The notes under the pieces were generated by a model. That model had not been told where the DNA came from. It worked only from the letters and a program-made list of their open reading frames with translations, and ran no database searches. A stretch of DNA of 64,000 nt from a virus. Shown here piece after piece: positions 1 through 10,135 of this stretch (position 1 is its first letter; each line of letters starts with the position of its first letter). The position numbers and the translations under genes were made by a program. The DNA lies in the IMG/VR virus record IMGVR_UViG_3300035698_019437, positions 83,269-147,268 of that record; one strand, given 5' to 3'.

Positions 1-3000
1 TATTCTTCTATACGAGATGAATACGGAGACACGGTAACAACTGATTTTGATGTGTCTATAGAAACAGATGCATCTTATGAGTTATACGAAGATGCTGCTG
101 AAAACATATTTGTAGGTGAAACTGAGGTTAATAGTCCGGATGTAGAAGATTTATATCAGTTTATACTGTCTGATCCTATTGATGAAACGGTTAAGGCAAC
201 ATTCCAAACTGCTGACGATACTTCTTTATTCGAAAATATTAAGAGTTTAAGGATAGAACTTAAATTACAGATTTCTTTACCTAATCAAGGTGGTACAGGA
301 GAAGTTTTTGAATATAGTTCTTTGCCAGTTGTGATTGAATGGCAAAATCCGATAGAGTTTGATATTATAAATAGAGACTCTAAGCATGTTATAGAATCGT
401 GTAAAAAGACTATAAACGTTTTAGATAATCAGGTTGTAGAATCCAAAAAACAGTACGATGGTATTTATGTAGGAGCTAGCGAGCCTTATGTTGCTAAGCT
501 TTCTGCTACGTACAGAGGAAGCAGCTTAGTCGGTTATTTGACTTCTACAGTAGGGGTTTTTGATTCAACAGTAGATTTGTGTTCTGGAATATTACCAGTT
601 ACAGGAGATCAAAGTACAACTGTTAGTTTTTCTGATATAAACCAAACTTCTGAAGATGAATTTACTTTAAGGAATATAGAGCAAGAGGTTTTGAATGAAG
701 ATGGTAATCCTTCTGATGTAGATGAAGGTGTATTAATTGCAAATGTCGATATGTTTTCTCCTGATTTACCAGAAAATACGATGCTGTATGTTTCAATCAA
801 TCATGGTGGGTTTGTTGTCGTTAAAAAAATCCAAATCATTTTTGGCAATCCCCTTAAAATAGAGATATCTCCAAGAACTTTAATACCAGATGGCATAGAC
901 AGAGCAGAACAGTCTGCTTTAGTATATACCGTAGACCCAGATGACCCAGAAAATATAAACAGCAGAACTACTCCAACGGATAATACTGTTGTTAGATGGT
1001 CGTTGGATGCAAAATCAGAGCAAGCTATTCAAAGATCATTCTACTCAGAAGATTTGGTTCCTATCTATGATGGTGTGTATTCATATACTACGGATGGAGT
1101 GGCAAAGAATGTATTCTTTGGACCCGTAACTGATGTTAATACTCCTGATTACGATGATGATGGTAATCCTATATTTGAACAATATGAGATTACAGCATCT
1201 ATAATAAGTGATAATATCGTAGTTACCGATAGCTATAACTTTGATTTGGTTCCAATAGCATATCTTGGAAAACAAACGGTTTCGTCTTACTTCTTAATGG
1301 AATTCCAGAATTTCCAAGAAAAATTCTGGTCTGATGGAAGTGATTATGTTCGTATGCTTGTTACTAGCGATGCATCTTCGTCTAATACAAAATACTCTAG
1401 TTGTTTTCGTGATTGTATGAGCGAAATTGGGAAAACCATTTATGCTCTACAGCCGGGGCAAAAGGTTAGAATTGATACAGATGATCCAGATGTAGAAATT
1501 ATTTCTGGAGATGTTGTAGAACATATAGACCCCTATACGGGACAAAAATGGTTAGATACTTCTAATGCTGTTATATCTACAGGATATGGATATGTAGAAA
1601 TAGAAAAAGATGGAAGTACATATGTATACTTCAGATTGAATAAATTTTTAGATGAACAAAGAACTATAGGATTCTCTAGGATCAAGCATAATAGTTGTTC
1701 TTGCTTAGGACTTATAAGAGAGGCCAGATACTTCAAAGAAGTAGTTGTGACCGGATCAATAACATCTGTATTCGATGAAAAGGTTGTAACGCTTCGATCT
1801 GGTGGAGATTATGATGATGGCATTCCACCAACAATCATGATTCCGAAAGAACCTCTGGAATTGATTGTAGCAGACAAACGAATAGGGAATGTATCTATCG
1901 AGACATTCTTGGTTGACGGGGTAAGCGAGAATAGCTTTATCACGTATGTATCTTTTGCTGGTTTGCCTGTTCCAGATGGAACTATTATTACTCCGCAAGT
2001 TTTAAGTCTATATGATGAGCTTGTTCAAACGCAAGAAGATTCTATAAACACAAGTCTGTCAATAGACTCTGCCGTAGATTCTGTTGCAAGAAGCTATGCG
2101 GAGTTGGCTTTTGAAGCAACTCCACAAGGAAAAACCTTCTTGTCTCAGGTATATATGTCTGTTTCATATAATAGAGTCGGCAGCGTAGATAGAACGGTTA
2201 CCAGATGCGTGGAAATTTCGTTTGATGCCGAAGATGTTAAGAACAGTCCATCTGTTACTGCGATTCCAAGCATATTTAGCGATAGAATTCAAGCTTCTGA
2301 AATAGGCGTAGCACCAGCAACGTGGGTTGATTTGGCGAATATGGCTTATCCTAGAGGCCATCTGTCAGTAGAGGTTATAGGTAATAAAATATATGCCATC
2401 GGAGGCATTGATGGTAAAGAAGTTACCAATCGAGTAGAACAATATGATCCTGCTGCGGATACTTGGGCTACCATGACAACAATGCCAACGGCTAGAATGG
2501 GAGCTGTCTCTGCTGTTGAGGGTAACTACATATATGTATTTGGTGGAGTAGTATATAATCGTATAGATAATTCTCTAGAAATTTCTCAAGTTGCTGAAAG
2601 ATATGATACTACAGCAGATAGTTGGGAAACTCTAGATTCTATGCCTTCTATTATCGCTGGGACTATAGACCCAGTTACTTATGGAAACGCCTACGGCGTG
2701 GCACATAGCGACGGTAGTAGGGTCTATGTAACTTCTGGTGTAAGGTTTATTACTGAAGACGGTTTAACAATAGACCATAATGATAGGGTCTTCTATTACG
2801 ATATAGCATCTGATTCGTGGGGATATTCTGATATCATCGCGGAAACTGAGTTAGATAACTACTTAAGAATTGGGCCAGCTAGTTTTTTGGATGGAAACCA
2901 GATTGTTGTATTCGGCGGTGCATGGCAAAACAGTTCACAGCTTCTGTTTATGCTTACAGATGCATACACGTATGATATAACAAACGGAGCTTTAGCAAAA

Positions 3001-5685
3001 TCAGAACAAAGGTTTGATGTAAATGTTGTACCAAGATATTTCGTTGCTTCTGCATCATCCTCGCCAGAACATTTTGCTTTGGCTGGTATCGGTAATGATT
3101 CATTTACTCTTAGAACCTTTGAGCAGATTACAGATGGTGGACCTGGCGTAAATCCTATATACGATCTGGCAGAATATGATACGACTGTTAAAGCTAGGAA
3201 CGGAGCAGGCGCAGCTATCATATCTATTGCTGGTAGCGATTATGTAGCTTTGGTTGGTGGTATGGAGAGCGGCAAAGGTTCTGGCTTTTTAAAAATATCT
3301 TCTAACATGTATCCAGATAATATAGAGTTGAATGCTCATCAGCACGCCCAATATAGAACAACATTAACGGATGAAGCTGGCGAAGAGCCAGTGAGTAATG
3401 TCGGTGTAGCTTCTAAGGGATATGTTCAAGACAAAGACAAGTCAGGCGTTTTGCTTCCTATTCTTGAAGATGCTTTGACGAGATATCATGTATTGCTTGC
3501 AGACGATTCTGATACATCGAGTGATGGTCAAACTATATCTCAACTTGAGCCAAGATCAGACGATGTTCTTAAGAACGTTACAACCGATGGATTGGTTTTG
3601 TCTGAAGGTCAGTCACAAGAAAGATATCAGCTTATTATGCAGTCTACTATTGTTGACAGTACGTACTATGGACAAACTCTTATAAATACGGTTAAAGAAG
3701 ATTCTGTTCTTCCTGTAGTTCCAGAAGCTGTGTGTGTTTCTGTAGCTTCTAATATAACGATTGCTCACTTGGCAGAGATTGCAATTACATCTCCATATCA
3801 GTTCTTCGTTATTTCGCCACCTGCTAGACAATCTGATATATCCAACATGCCTGTTTTGGCAGGTATCGCATGGTCTCCTTTTGTTGAGGACGTTACAAAT
3901 GGGGTTCCTGTTGATGGCGAATCCGCTATAACGTTGATTGACAATTTGCCAGAATTTTTAGATATTGGTAGTTCTCCATGGTTTGACGCCCTATATGATA
4001 TGTCGGTGTTGTTCTCAGGCGTCTCGTATGATGGAGAAAATAAAGTTATTTATTCATACGTTGATAATGAACCCAACTCTTCTATCAAGACTATAGACGA
4101 GGCGATAGAAGAAGTGAATACTATAAACGGGTTCAAAGAGGTTCCTGTTGTTGTCGGTAATTTCAACGTTGATCTTCCATCTGTTGTAGATATATTGAGA
4201 GATCGCGGAGAGTACGGAGAAGTTGATCAGGTTGCTTCTGGTACAGGTGGTCAAAACATTAGTATAGTAGATGAGAATTTTGTAGACGATGTTGCTTATA
4301 TTATGGCAGGTATAGCCAAAGGTTCTATGGGTAATGGATTAGCTGAATTTATTATTGATGTGGGCGAAGTGGTTTTTATCAACTCTGCAACTGTATTTTT
4401 TAGATTGTATACGAATACTAACGGCAGATGGAAAATGTCGGTTAGTGACGACAATTATCAGTATACTGATTGGACTATAAAATTTAAAGCTAATGACCAA
4501 GCAGATTTCGATGGTCTTTCTGGTAGATATATTAAATTCAGCACGGAACTGATAAGTGGTTTAAGCGAAGGAAATACTCCTGAGTATGAGATTATTCCTC
4601 TTCCAGCTTCTCCTGCCGTAACTGAAATTGAAATAGGATACATCAAAAGTCGTTCTGACTATATATACTTTGATGCAGATAATGTGAGTGATGAAGTTCA
4701 ACAAGTGGTTGTAGCGGTTAATCCAAGCGTAAATCTAGATAGTCCAAATACAGAAGTAAACATGGGTATAACAACTTGGAATTATTCTCATAACTGGCTA
4801 GATTTTGATAGCAGTTCTAAACCTGCTCAGGAGCAAGCTGGTAGAGTTGTTATTCCTATTAGAGAAGGGACAGTCCAGTCAAATAGAGTAGAGCCTCTTA
4901 TAAGTGTAGATGAATTTATTTTCAATGCGACTTACGGAAGCTGGGACTCAGGTTCTTCGGTTACTGTTTATGATGGAGATAACAACATTATATCGTCTTC
5001 GGATTACATTGTGTATCCTAGAGACGGATATATAGTCTTCGATACTAAACAAGATAGCAATCTTGTTATAAGAATAGATAATCCTAATGTCATTAAAGCC
5101 GGGGTAGAGGTTAAAAACGCATCAACGGATACTAGTATTAATCTCTATGGCTTTGGATATATGTATTCTTTAGAAGACCCCAACAGTAATCCTTTGAGTC
5201 CATTCCCAGAGAGTAGTTCTAGTTCTTCATCATCGACTACTCCTTGTTCAGACGAACCATGTACTGATTGCAATGGGACACAGATTGGTCGTCGTGCGTC
5301 GGTTGCTGTAGATGCTGTTGCAGGTAATGTATGTTACGATAGAATAAATGGAGAATACACGTTTGATAGTTATCTTAAATTAGAGTCATCTTGCACTTGG
5401 TGGTATAGAAATCCGAACGATAGCGATGTAGCATTGACCATAGTATATTGTGAAAATGAGCAAGAATGGTATTCTCAGATATATGATGACGATGCAGATG
5501 TTGCTTTATTCGGAGGCAGTCCAGATGAATGTCCGTGCTTAGATATGGTTAATGACAGATTAGATGAAGTCACTGGACTTATATGTTGTCGCGGAGACGT
5601 TGTAAGCGGTCAATATGAATTAGGCGGGTTGAGCACTTGTGCAGGACGAACGGTATCCATAACTGTAGGGCTAGACCCTCTATAA
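1..5685 (+). CDS. Giant tail or baseplate adhesin-like protein with Kelch repeats (5' end outside window)
   Basis: The frame is open from base 1 with no stop, so the true start lies upstream and at least 1,894 residues are visible. It is mostly beta-type, Asp/Ser/Thr/Val-rich sequence, as in phage baseplate wedge or fibre proteins. Bases 2323-3264 encode about four to five Kelch-like units (see the repeat entry), which should form a beta-propeller. Bases 4370-4560 (FINSATVFFRLYTNTNGRWK onward) resemble a carbohydrate-binding discoidin-like beta sandwich, a weak guess. Near 5210-5235 an eight-Ser run leads into a Cys-rich C-terminal domain (CSDEPCTDCNG, CPCLDM, ICCRGD) with about 11 Cys, possibly metal-binding or disulphide-linked. 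Three glycosyltransferase genes follow directly, so it may be a glycosylated virion protein. The structural role is inferred from size, composition and context; no specific family was recognised. Confidence 0.6.
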   Translation, partial: YSSIRDEYGDTVTTDFDVSIETDASYELYEDAAENIFVGETEVNSPDVEDLYQFILSDPIDETVKATFQTADDTSLFENIKSLRIELKLQISLPNQGGTGEVFEYSSLPVVIEWQNPIEFDIINRDSKHVIESCKKTINVLDNQVVESKKQYDGIYVGASEPYVAKLSATYRGSSLVGYLTSTVGVFDSTVDLCSGILPVTGDQSTTVSFSDINQTSEDEFTLRNIEQEVLNEDGNPSDVDEGVLIANVDMFSPDLPENTMLYVSINHGGFVVVKKIQIIFGNPLKIEISPRTLIPDGIDRAEQSALVYTVDPDDPENINSRTTPTDNTVVRWSLDAKSEQAIQRSFYSEDLVPIYDGVYSYTTDGVAKNVFFGPVTDVNTPDYDDDGNPIFEQYEITASIISDNIVVTDSYNFDLVPIAYLGKQTVSSYFLMEFQNFQEKFWSDGSDYVRMLVTSDASSSNTKYSSCFRDCMSEIGKTIYALQPGQKVRIDTDDPDVEIISGDVVEHIDPYTGQKWLDTSNAVISTGYGYVEIEKDGSTYVYFRLNKFLDEQRTIGFSRIKHNSCSCLGLIREARYFKEVVVTGSITSVFDEKVVTLRSGGDYDDGIPPTIMIPKEPLELIVADKRIGNVSIETFLVDGVSENSFITYVSFAGLPVPDGTIITPQVLSLYDELVQTQEDSINTSLSIDSAVDSVARSYAELAFEATPQGKTFLSQVYMSVSYNRVGSVDRTVTRCVEISFDAEDVKNSPSVTAIPSIFSDRIQASEIGVAPATWVDLANMAYPRGHLSVEVIGNKIYAIGGIDGKEVTNRVEQYDPAADTWATMTTMPTARMGAVSAVEGNYIYVFGGVVYNRIDNSLEISQVAERYDTTADSWETLDSMPSIIAGTIDPVTYGNAYGVAHSDGSRVYVTSGVRFITEDGLTIDHNDRVFYYDIASDSWGYSDIIAETELDNYLRIGPASFLDGNQIVVFGGAWQNSSQLLFMLTDAYTYDITNGALAKSEQRFDVNVVPRYFVASASSSPEHFALAGIGNDSFTLRTFEQITDGGPGVNPIYDLAEYDTTVKARNGAGAAIISIAGSDYVALVGGMESGKGSGFLKISSNMYPDNIELNAHQHAQYRTTLTDEAGEEPVSNVGVASKGYVQDKDKSGVLLPILEDALTRYHVLLADDSDTSSDGQTISQLEPRSDDVLKNVTTDGLVLSEGQSQERYQLIMQSTIVDSTYYGQTLINTVKEDSVLPVVPEAVCVSVASNITIAHLAEIAITSPYQFFVISPPARQSDISNMPVLAGIAWSPFVEDVTNGVPVDGESAITLIDNLPEFLDIGSSPWFDALYDMSVLFSGVSYDGENKVIYSYVDNEPNSSIKTIDEAIEEVNTINGFKEVPVVVGNFNVDLPSVVDILRDRGEYGEVDQVASGTGGQNISIVDENFVDDVAYIMAGIAKGSMGNGLAEFIIDVGEVVFINSATVFFRLYTNTNGRWKMSVSDDNYQYTDWTIKFKANDQADFDGLSGRYIKFSTELISGLSEGNTPEYEIIPLPASPAVTEIEIGYIKSRSDYIYFDADNVSDEVQQVVVAVNPSVNLDSPNTEVNMGITTWNYSHNWLDFDSSSKPAQEQAGRVVIPIREGTVQSNRVEPLISVDEFIFNATYGSWDSGSSVTVYDGDNNIISSSDYIVYPRDGYIVFDTKQDSNLVIRIDNPNVIKAGVEVKNASTDTSINLYGFGYMYSLEDPNSNPLSPFPESSSSSSSSTTPCSDEPCTDCNGTQIGRRASVAVDAVAGNVCYDRINGEYTFDSYLKLESSCTWWYRNPNDSDVALTIVYCENEQEWYSQIYDDDADVALFGGSPDECPCLDMVNDRLDEVTGLICCRGDVVSGQYELGGLSTCAGRTVSITVGLDPL
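2323..3264 (+). repeat. Kelch-like repeat region inside the giant structural gene
   Basis: Repeating units pair a D-x-W-x-x-(hydrophobic) segment and a MPxxR-type turn with a strand ending in GG. Examples are DTWATMTTMPTARMG followed by YIYVFGG, and ANMAYPRGHLSVEV followed by KIYAIGG. Further units carry DSWETLDSMPS with VYVTSG, DSWGYSDI with IVVFGG, and finally YVALVGG. Units are 35 to 95 codons apart. Kelch repeats usually fold as a beta-propeller that binds proteins or glycans. Confidence 0.75.
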
Positions 5686-5716
5686 GCCAATGGGATATGA
5701 TTGTGTCTAATAGTTA

Positions 5717-6508
5717 ATGTACATTATAAATATGAAGCAGTATTATGAGATTATAGTAAATCCTAAGCAGGATGCATATCTTAACATAGTTGTTTTGTGT
5801 CATAACAACGTCAAAGTTACGCAAGATTTTTTGCGCCTTCTGTATAGGAATACCCCATCGGATGCATTCAATCTTATGATGATAGATAATGATTCTTCTG
5901 ATTCAACTCCAACATTTTTGTCTGAATACTTGAAAGAAAAAGACAATGCTACTTTAGTACTTTCTAAAGAAAATTTAGGTGTTGCAGGTGGCAGAACGTT
6001 AGGATGTAACCTGTGTATGAAACAGAGGATACAACCAGAGTTTGTTATGTTTATAGACAACGATCAATTCGTATTAGAGGGTTGGCTAGAACAACACATT
6101 GGAGTTATGGGGAGAGGTTACGATCTGGTAAGCGTAGAAGCATGGCAAATGGATAATAAGTTTTTCCCAATCAAGAAAAATACGCATTTATCTGAACATT
6201 TCGCTTATGTGGGAGGGGGAGGCATGATAATACGTAGGAATGTGATTGAGTCTCTTGGTATGTTTGATGAACAATTTTATCCAGCATACTATGAAGACCC
6301 TGATTACTGTTTTAGAGCATATGACGCTGGATTCAAAATAGGATGGAATATAAAGTCAAAAATAGTGCATATGGCTCACCAGACTCTTGGAGCTAATCAG
6401 CAGGAAAAACAAAAAGTCTTTCTTCGCAGTTGGAAAAAATTTAGGGACAAGTGGAAGAACAGAAAGCTTCCTACTATAAGGCAGATAGATTTGCCGGAAT
6501 TTAAATGA
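5717..6508 (+). CDS. GT2 family glycosyltransferase
   Basis: Predicted to transfer a sugar from a nucleotide-sugar donor with a GT-A fold. The N-terminal strand NIVVLCHNN is followed by MIDNDSSDS (about residues 53-61) and the metal-binding FIDNDQF (about 113-119). A GGGGMIIRRN loop and YEDPDYCFRAYDAGF (about 193-207) form the usual acceptor-side motif of family 2 enzymes. At 263 residues it is a single catalytic domain without membrane segments. The start may be the ATG at 5717 or the in-frame ATG at 5732; neither has a clear Shine-Dalgarno. It overlaps the next gene by an ATGA junction, and the trio 5717-8380 reads as one operon placed directly after the adhesin. Confidence 0.85.
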   Translation: MYIINMKQYYEIIVNPKQDAYLNIVVLCHNNVKVTQDFLRLLYRNTPSDAFNLMMIDNDSSDSTPTFLSEYLKEKDNATLVLSKENLGVAGGRTLGCNLCMKQRIQPEFVMFIDNDQFVLEGWLEQHIGVMGRGYDLVSVEAWQMDNKFFPIKKNTHLSEHFAYVGGGGMIIRRNVIESLGMFDEQFYPAYYEDPDYCFRAYDAGFKIGWNIKSKIVHMAHQTLGANQQEKQKVFLRSWKKFRDKWKNRKLPTIRQIDLPEFK

Positions 6509-7650
6509 CAGATAAATTTAAACTTGTTATAGCAGCTAATCACAGTTTTCCTCATGTAGGAGGTACTGAGGTAGTCATCCAAAACATTGCTGAAAGTTTT
6601 GTCAACGACTTTGATTGTGAATGTACCATAATAAGTAGAGTATTAATAGAGAAAAAGATTTCTCAAAATGGTGTAGAAATAGTGAAATGCGGTATAGATG
6701 CTAATGCATTTAGGGATCAACTTGTTTCCATCTCACCAGACCACGTTTTTATATATAGCGATTGCTTTAGATATTGGCCGGATATTTTGAATAGTAATAA
6801 GTTTACAGATTCGAAATACAGCATCGCTCTAGTGGGTATGAATAATATGTTGTCAGGGAATAAGAGTTTATTTTATAAATTCAAAAGGAAATACAATCAA
6901 TATAATGTGATTACACATTCAGACAACTATCAAGATTACATGTATTGTCAAGATGCGGATATACCCGTTCATGTTATACCAAATGGAGTTTCTATCAAAG
7001 AGTTTGACGTAGACTCTTCTGACTTTCGTAAAAAACACAAAATAGATACTGAGAAAATTGTTCTTTGTGTATCTAACTTCTTTCCCGGTAAGGGTCAGGA
7101 ATATCTGTTACCGATACTTGACAAACTATATCAACAACGACAGGATTTTACTGCTGTATTTATATGCAGCACCGTCAATTTTTATGTAGCGAATAATATT
7201 AGAAACAAATTTAGACAGATGTTAAAGCGTGCTAAATTCCCTTCTAAAGTAATATCTGATGTAGCTAGGAAAGAAGTATTAGAGGCTTACAAAGAGGCAG
7301 ATGTTTTTGTTTTCCCATCGCAAAAAGAAGTAGCTCCAATAGTGATACTGGAAGCTATGGCTTCTGGGACTCCTTGGGTAGCGATGCCAGTAGGTAATAT
7401 TGGACAGCTTAAAGGAGGTAAGCAAGTTCCGTACCGTTCTAAGGATGCAGAGGGATTTGCTACCTACAATGCAGAGTCAAATGATTATTTTGTGAAATAC
7501 CTATATGACATATTATCCGATGATCATCTGAGAAAACAACTTGGAGACGAAGGTAGGAAAGAAATAGAAGAAAAATATTTATGGGAAAAAATTGTTCCTA
7601 TATATCATGAATTATTCACTTTAGGCACTAAATATGAAGCCACTAGTTAG
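6505..7650 (+). CDS. GT4-like (GT-B fold) glycosyltransferase
   Basis: A 381-residue retaining-type glycosyltransferase. The N-terminal Rossmann half opens with a GGTEVVIQNIAESF loop near residue 19, typical of acceptor-binding domains. The C-terminal half begins near VLCVSNFFPGKGQEYL and contains the donor-site motif with the E-x7-E pattern (KEVAPIVILEAMASGTPWV, about residues 274-292). No transmembrane segment is visible. It starts on the ATGA overlap with the preceding GT2 gene and overlaps the following GT2 gene by 17 bases, so translation of the three is probably coupled. Substrate cannot be read from sequence. Confidence 0.85.
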   Translation: MTDKFKLVIAANHSFPHVGGTEVVIQNIAESFVNDFDCECTIISRVLIEKKISQNGVEIVKCGIDANAFRDQLVSISPDHVFIYSDCFRYWPDILNSNKFTDSKYSIALVGMNNMLSGNKSLFYKFKRKYNQYNVITHSDNYQDYMYCQDADIPVHVIPNGVSIKEFDVDSSDFRKKHKIDTEKIVLCVSNFFPGKGQEYLLPILDKLYQQRQDFTAVFICSTVNFYVANNIRNKFRQMLKRAKFPSKVISDVARKEVLEAYKEADVFVFPSQKEVAPIVILEAMASGTPWVAMPVGNIGQLKGGKQVPYRSKDAEGFATYNAESNDYFVKYLYDILSDDHLRKQLGDEGRKEIEEKYLWEKIVPIYHELFTLGTKYEATS

Positions 7651-8380
7651 CGTTATAACAACTTTATACAATTGCGAGAAGTATGTTCGTGAATCTCTGG
7701 AATCAATTGTAGAACAAGATTTCAAAGATTTTGAATTTATCATAATTAATGATGGTTCTACTGACGCTACTTGGGATATTGTAGAATCCATAAAAGATGA
7801 TAGAATAAAGCTTTACGACTATAAAGACAATAAAAGAATTCCTACTAGAAGGAATCAAGCTATAGATTTTGCGAAAGGCAAATACGTCGCTATCCACGAT
7901 GGTGATGATATAAGTATAAGAGGTCGATTGACTGCTCAAGTAGAAAGTCATGAGAGTTACGATAATTTGTTTTGCTTGGGTGCTCATGCCGCTAAAATCA
8001 ACGTTGAGGGAGAAACCACTGGGTTTATGACATACCCTCCAGTCAATCATGATAATATTGTGAGATCGTTTTTACGTAGTATGAATCCCATGATAGACCC
8101 GACTACAATGTTTAAGAGAGAGGACTTTCTAGAACTTGGGGGCTATACATTGGACAAGAGTATTTATACGGTGCCAGATTTGCATCTGTGGACAAGAGCA
8201 GCATTGAAGGGATTGAGATTTCATAATATCCCTATATCGCTGATAAAATATAGGATCAACCCAAATGGTGTTACTAGGAGTCATGCCAAGGAAATGCAAT
8301 CAGCACATAGCAGGGTACTGAGAGGGTATTTCGAACAGTTTATTAAGCAAAATAAGATAAGAAATGCGAGGAAACGCTGA
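7634..8380 (+). CDS. GT2 family glycosyltransferase
   Basis: A compact GT-A glycosyltransferase of 248 residues. It has the family 2 signature SVITTLYNCEKYVRESLES at the N-terminus, then IINDGSTDAT (about residues 36-45), and the metal-binding DGDD (about 93-96) within VAIHDGDDISIRGRL. A PTTMFKREDFLELGGY stretch precedes an acceptor-side region. The start lies inside the end of the previous GT4 gene, and the stop overlaps the next start (TGATG). It belongs to the three-gene glycosylation operon after the adhesin; the acceptor is unknown. Confidence 0.87.
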   Translation: MKPLVSVITTLYNCEKYVRESLESIVEQDFKDFEFIIINDGSTDATWDIVESIKDDRIKLYDYKDNKRIPTRRNQAIDFAKGKYVAIHDGDDISIRGRLTAQVESHESYDNLFCLGAHAAKINVEGETTGFMTYPPVNHDNIVRSFLRSMNPMIDPTTMFKREDFLELGGYTLDKSIYTVPDLHLWTRAALKGLRFHNIPISLIKYRINPNGVTRSHAKEMQSAHSRVLRGYFEQFIKQNKIRNARKR

Positions 8381-9573
8381 TGAGTAAACATAACAAGGCT
8401 TGGACTGATAAAGAAACAGAAATCTTGTACGTACTAAGAGAAGAAGGAATTCCTTACAAAATTATTTCAACGGAATTGAAGAGAAGTGTAAAATCGTGCG
8501 AAAGAAAGTATAATAGTACTAATTGGTCTTTAACTGATCTATATGATCCTGTAAAAGGCAGAGTAAAACAATCTTTGAGACGAGCTTATTCAGAGCATCT
8601 TACTAGGAATCAGGATAAGAGACAGAATACTCGTCATATGGTAGGCGATCTTATTTCAGATAGGATAGAACGATGTGTTGAGGCTTTGCCGAAAGTTCCC
8701 AAGCCTACTTATAGAAAATCGAAGTCTAGGAAAAAGGTTGTTCATTCAGATGAAGATGTGGGACTTATTATGAGTGATGCTCATGTAGGTCACCATCATA
8801 CGTTTGAAGAGACTGGCGGTATATCTGAATACAACACAGATGTATTCAAAAAACGTATTAATAATTTAATGTATGCAGTCAAAGATATTAAAGAGTTGCA
8901 TTCTAGATTGTATAATTTACCAACGTTGCATATATTCGCATTAGGAGATATGGTTGCTGGTATGAATCATGTAGGAGCATGGTCTCCAACGTATATCAAT
9001 TTACCGATCTATGATCAAGTTATTATGGGAGTGGATGCAATCGCTGGTGCGATAAACTATTGGCTTGGTCTGTTTGGAGAGATAAAGTTTTATGGTGTTG
9101 TAGGTAATCATGGTCGTGCCGCACCTGTTGGCAGTGAAAAAGAATACGTTAACTGGGATTTGATTTGTTACAAATTCTTGGAAGCTCGTTTTAAAGATAA
9201 TCAAAGAGTAACGTTCAATAATACTTTGACTTGGTGGATTATGGAACGTATTAGAAATCATAATTTTCTCATGGTTCATGGAGATACCATTAGAGGCTCT
9301 AATCCCTTGAGAAAACTGGTTGATTTGGAAGAAAAAATGACAGGTATTTTAAAAGAGATGCCAGATTATACGCTTGCTGCTCATTTCCATAATCCTGCTG
9401 AGATGACAACTAATCATGGTAGGGTTATTATTAATGGGTCTTTCATAGGTAGCGATATATATAGTTTGAAAGACTTGAAACGAAGTTCTCCACCAGAGCA
9501 GAAGGTTTTCGGTATTCATGATAAAAGAGGTATTACATGGACTTATAACTTGAATCTCAATATTGACAGGTAA
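8380..9573 (+). CDS. Calcineurin-like metallophosphoesterase with N-terminal SANT/HTH-like domain
   Basis: Residues about 1-55 (WTDKETEILYVLREEG, SVKSCERKYNSTNW) resemble a Myb/SANT-type or helix-turn-helix DNA-binding domain. From about residue 125 all five metallophosphoesterase motifs are present: SDAHVGHHH, LGDMVAG, GNHGR, MVHGDTI and AAHFHNPA. These residues hold two metal ions and cleave phosphoesters. Coupling of a DNA-binding head with a phosphoesterase suggests a nuclease or a phosphatase acting on nucleic acid ends, which is inference. It is 397 residues and begins on the stop codon of the preceding glycosyltransferase, so it may be co-transcribed with that operon although functionally distinct. 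Confidence 0.85.
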   Translation: MSKHNKAWTDKETEILYVLREEGIPYKIISTELKRSVKSCERKYNSTNWSLTDLYDPVKGRVKQSLRRAYSEHLTRNQDKRQNTRHMVGDLISDRIERCVEALPKVPKPTYRKSKSRKKVVHSDEDVGLIMSDAHVGHHHTFEETGGISEYNTDVFKKRINNLMYAVKDIKELHSRLYNLPTLHIFALGDMVAGMNHVGAWSPTYINLPIYDQVIMGVDAIAGAINYWLGLFGEIKFYGVVGNHGRAAPVGSEKEYVNWDLICYKFLEARFKDNQRVTFNNTLTWWIMERIRNHNFLMVHGDTIRGSNPLRKLVDLEEKMTGILKEMPDYTLAAHFHNPAEMTTNHGRVIINGSFIGSDIYSLKDLKRSSPPEQKVFGIHDKRGITWTYNLNLNIDR

Positions 9574-9610
9574 TAACAAGGATTAAAAAGTCTAATGAAG
9601 TATATGTATA

Positions 9611-10135
9611 ATGGATGGGAATTATAATAAAATGCTAGATTTACCAGTATGGTTAAAACTTGTGGTGCCTACTTTAAATTGTCCTCATTGCGATGCGGCA
9701 TTGAGGAAGGAGAATATTTTATCTATAGGCATAAGAATAAGTGCAACTTCAGAAGACAAAAGCGTGTTGTTTTTTGAATATCAGTGTGATTCCTGTAAAA
9801 ACAGGTCCATTCTAGAACTCAGCGAAATGACGGTTGAACAATTTGCGAAATCGATGCAAGATATGAAATCTGAGTATCTTCCTAAGCATATTGATGATGA
9901 AGAAGAAGTTGAAGATGAATCTCGTAGACCTAGACGTGTGTATATAAATAGAAATGCTAAAAAGCGCAAGCCTAAAAAATCTAAGATAACTAATAAAGAA
10001 GTTAAAGAGGCTGTTAAGTGGATAGAGGGATGTAAAGATTCTCAAGAATTTTTGTTAGGAATAGGATTGTCCAAAGAACAGATAGAAGCTATACTCACGA
10101 CAAAAGACAAGGACGAAAAGAAAAATAATGAATAA
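9611..10135 (+). CDS. Hypothetical zinc-ribbon protein
   Basis: A 174-residue protein with a probable zinc ribbon formed by CPHC (about residues 23-26) and CDSC (about 60-63). A middle acidic stretch (DDEEEVEDESRRPRR) leads to a Lys-rich linker, and the C-terminal helix region VKEAVKWIEGCKDSQEFLLG may be a small interaction domain. The ribosome binding site is weak. It overlaps the next gene by eight bases, so the two are probably translated together. The function is unknown; a role in nucleic-acid or protein binding is possible because of the ribbon and the basic segment. Confidence 0.75.
   Translation: MDGNYNKMLDLPVWLKLVVPTLNCPHCDAALRKENILSIGIRISATSEDKSVLFFEYQCDSCKNRSILELSEMTVEQFAKSMQDMKSEYLPKHIDDEEEVEDESRRPRRVYINRNAKKRKPKKSKITNKEVKEAVKWIEGCKDSQEFLLGIGLSKEQIEAILTTKDKDEKKNNE

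Noticed and set aside
5725-5732. TATAAATA, identical to the T4 late promoter box
   Set aside because: In AT-rich DNA an eight-base match is expected by chance; it lies across a possible start codon and was not found in front of other genes.
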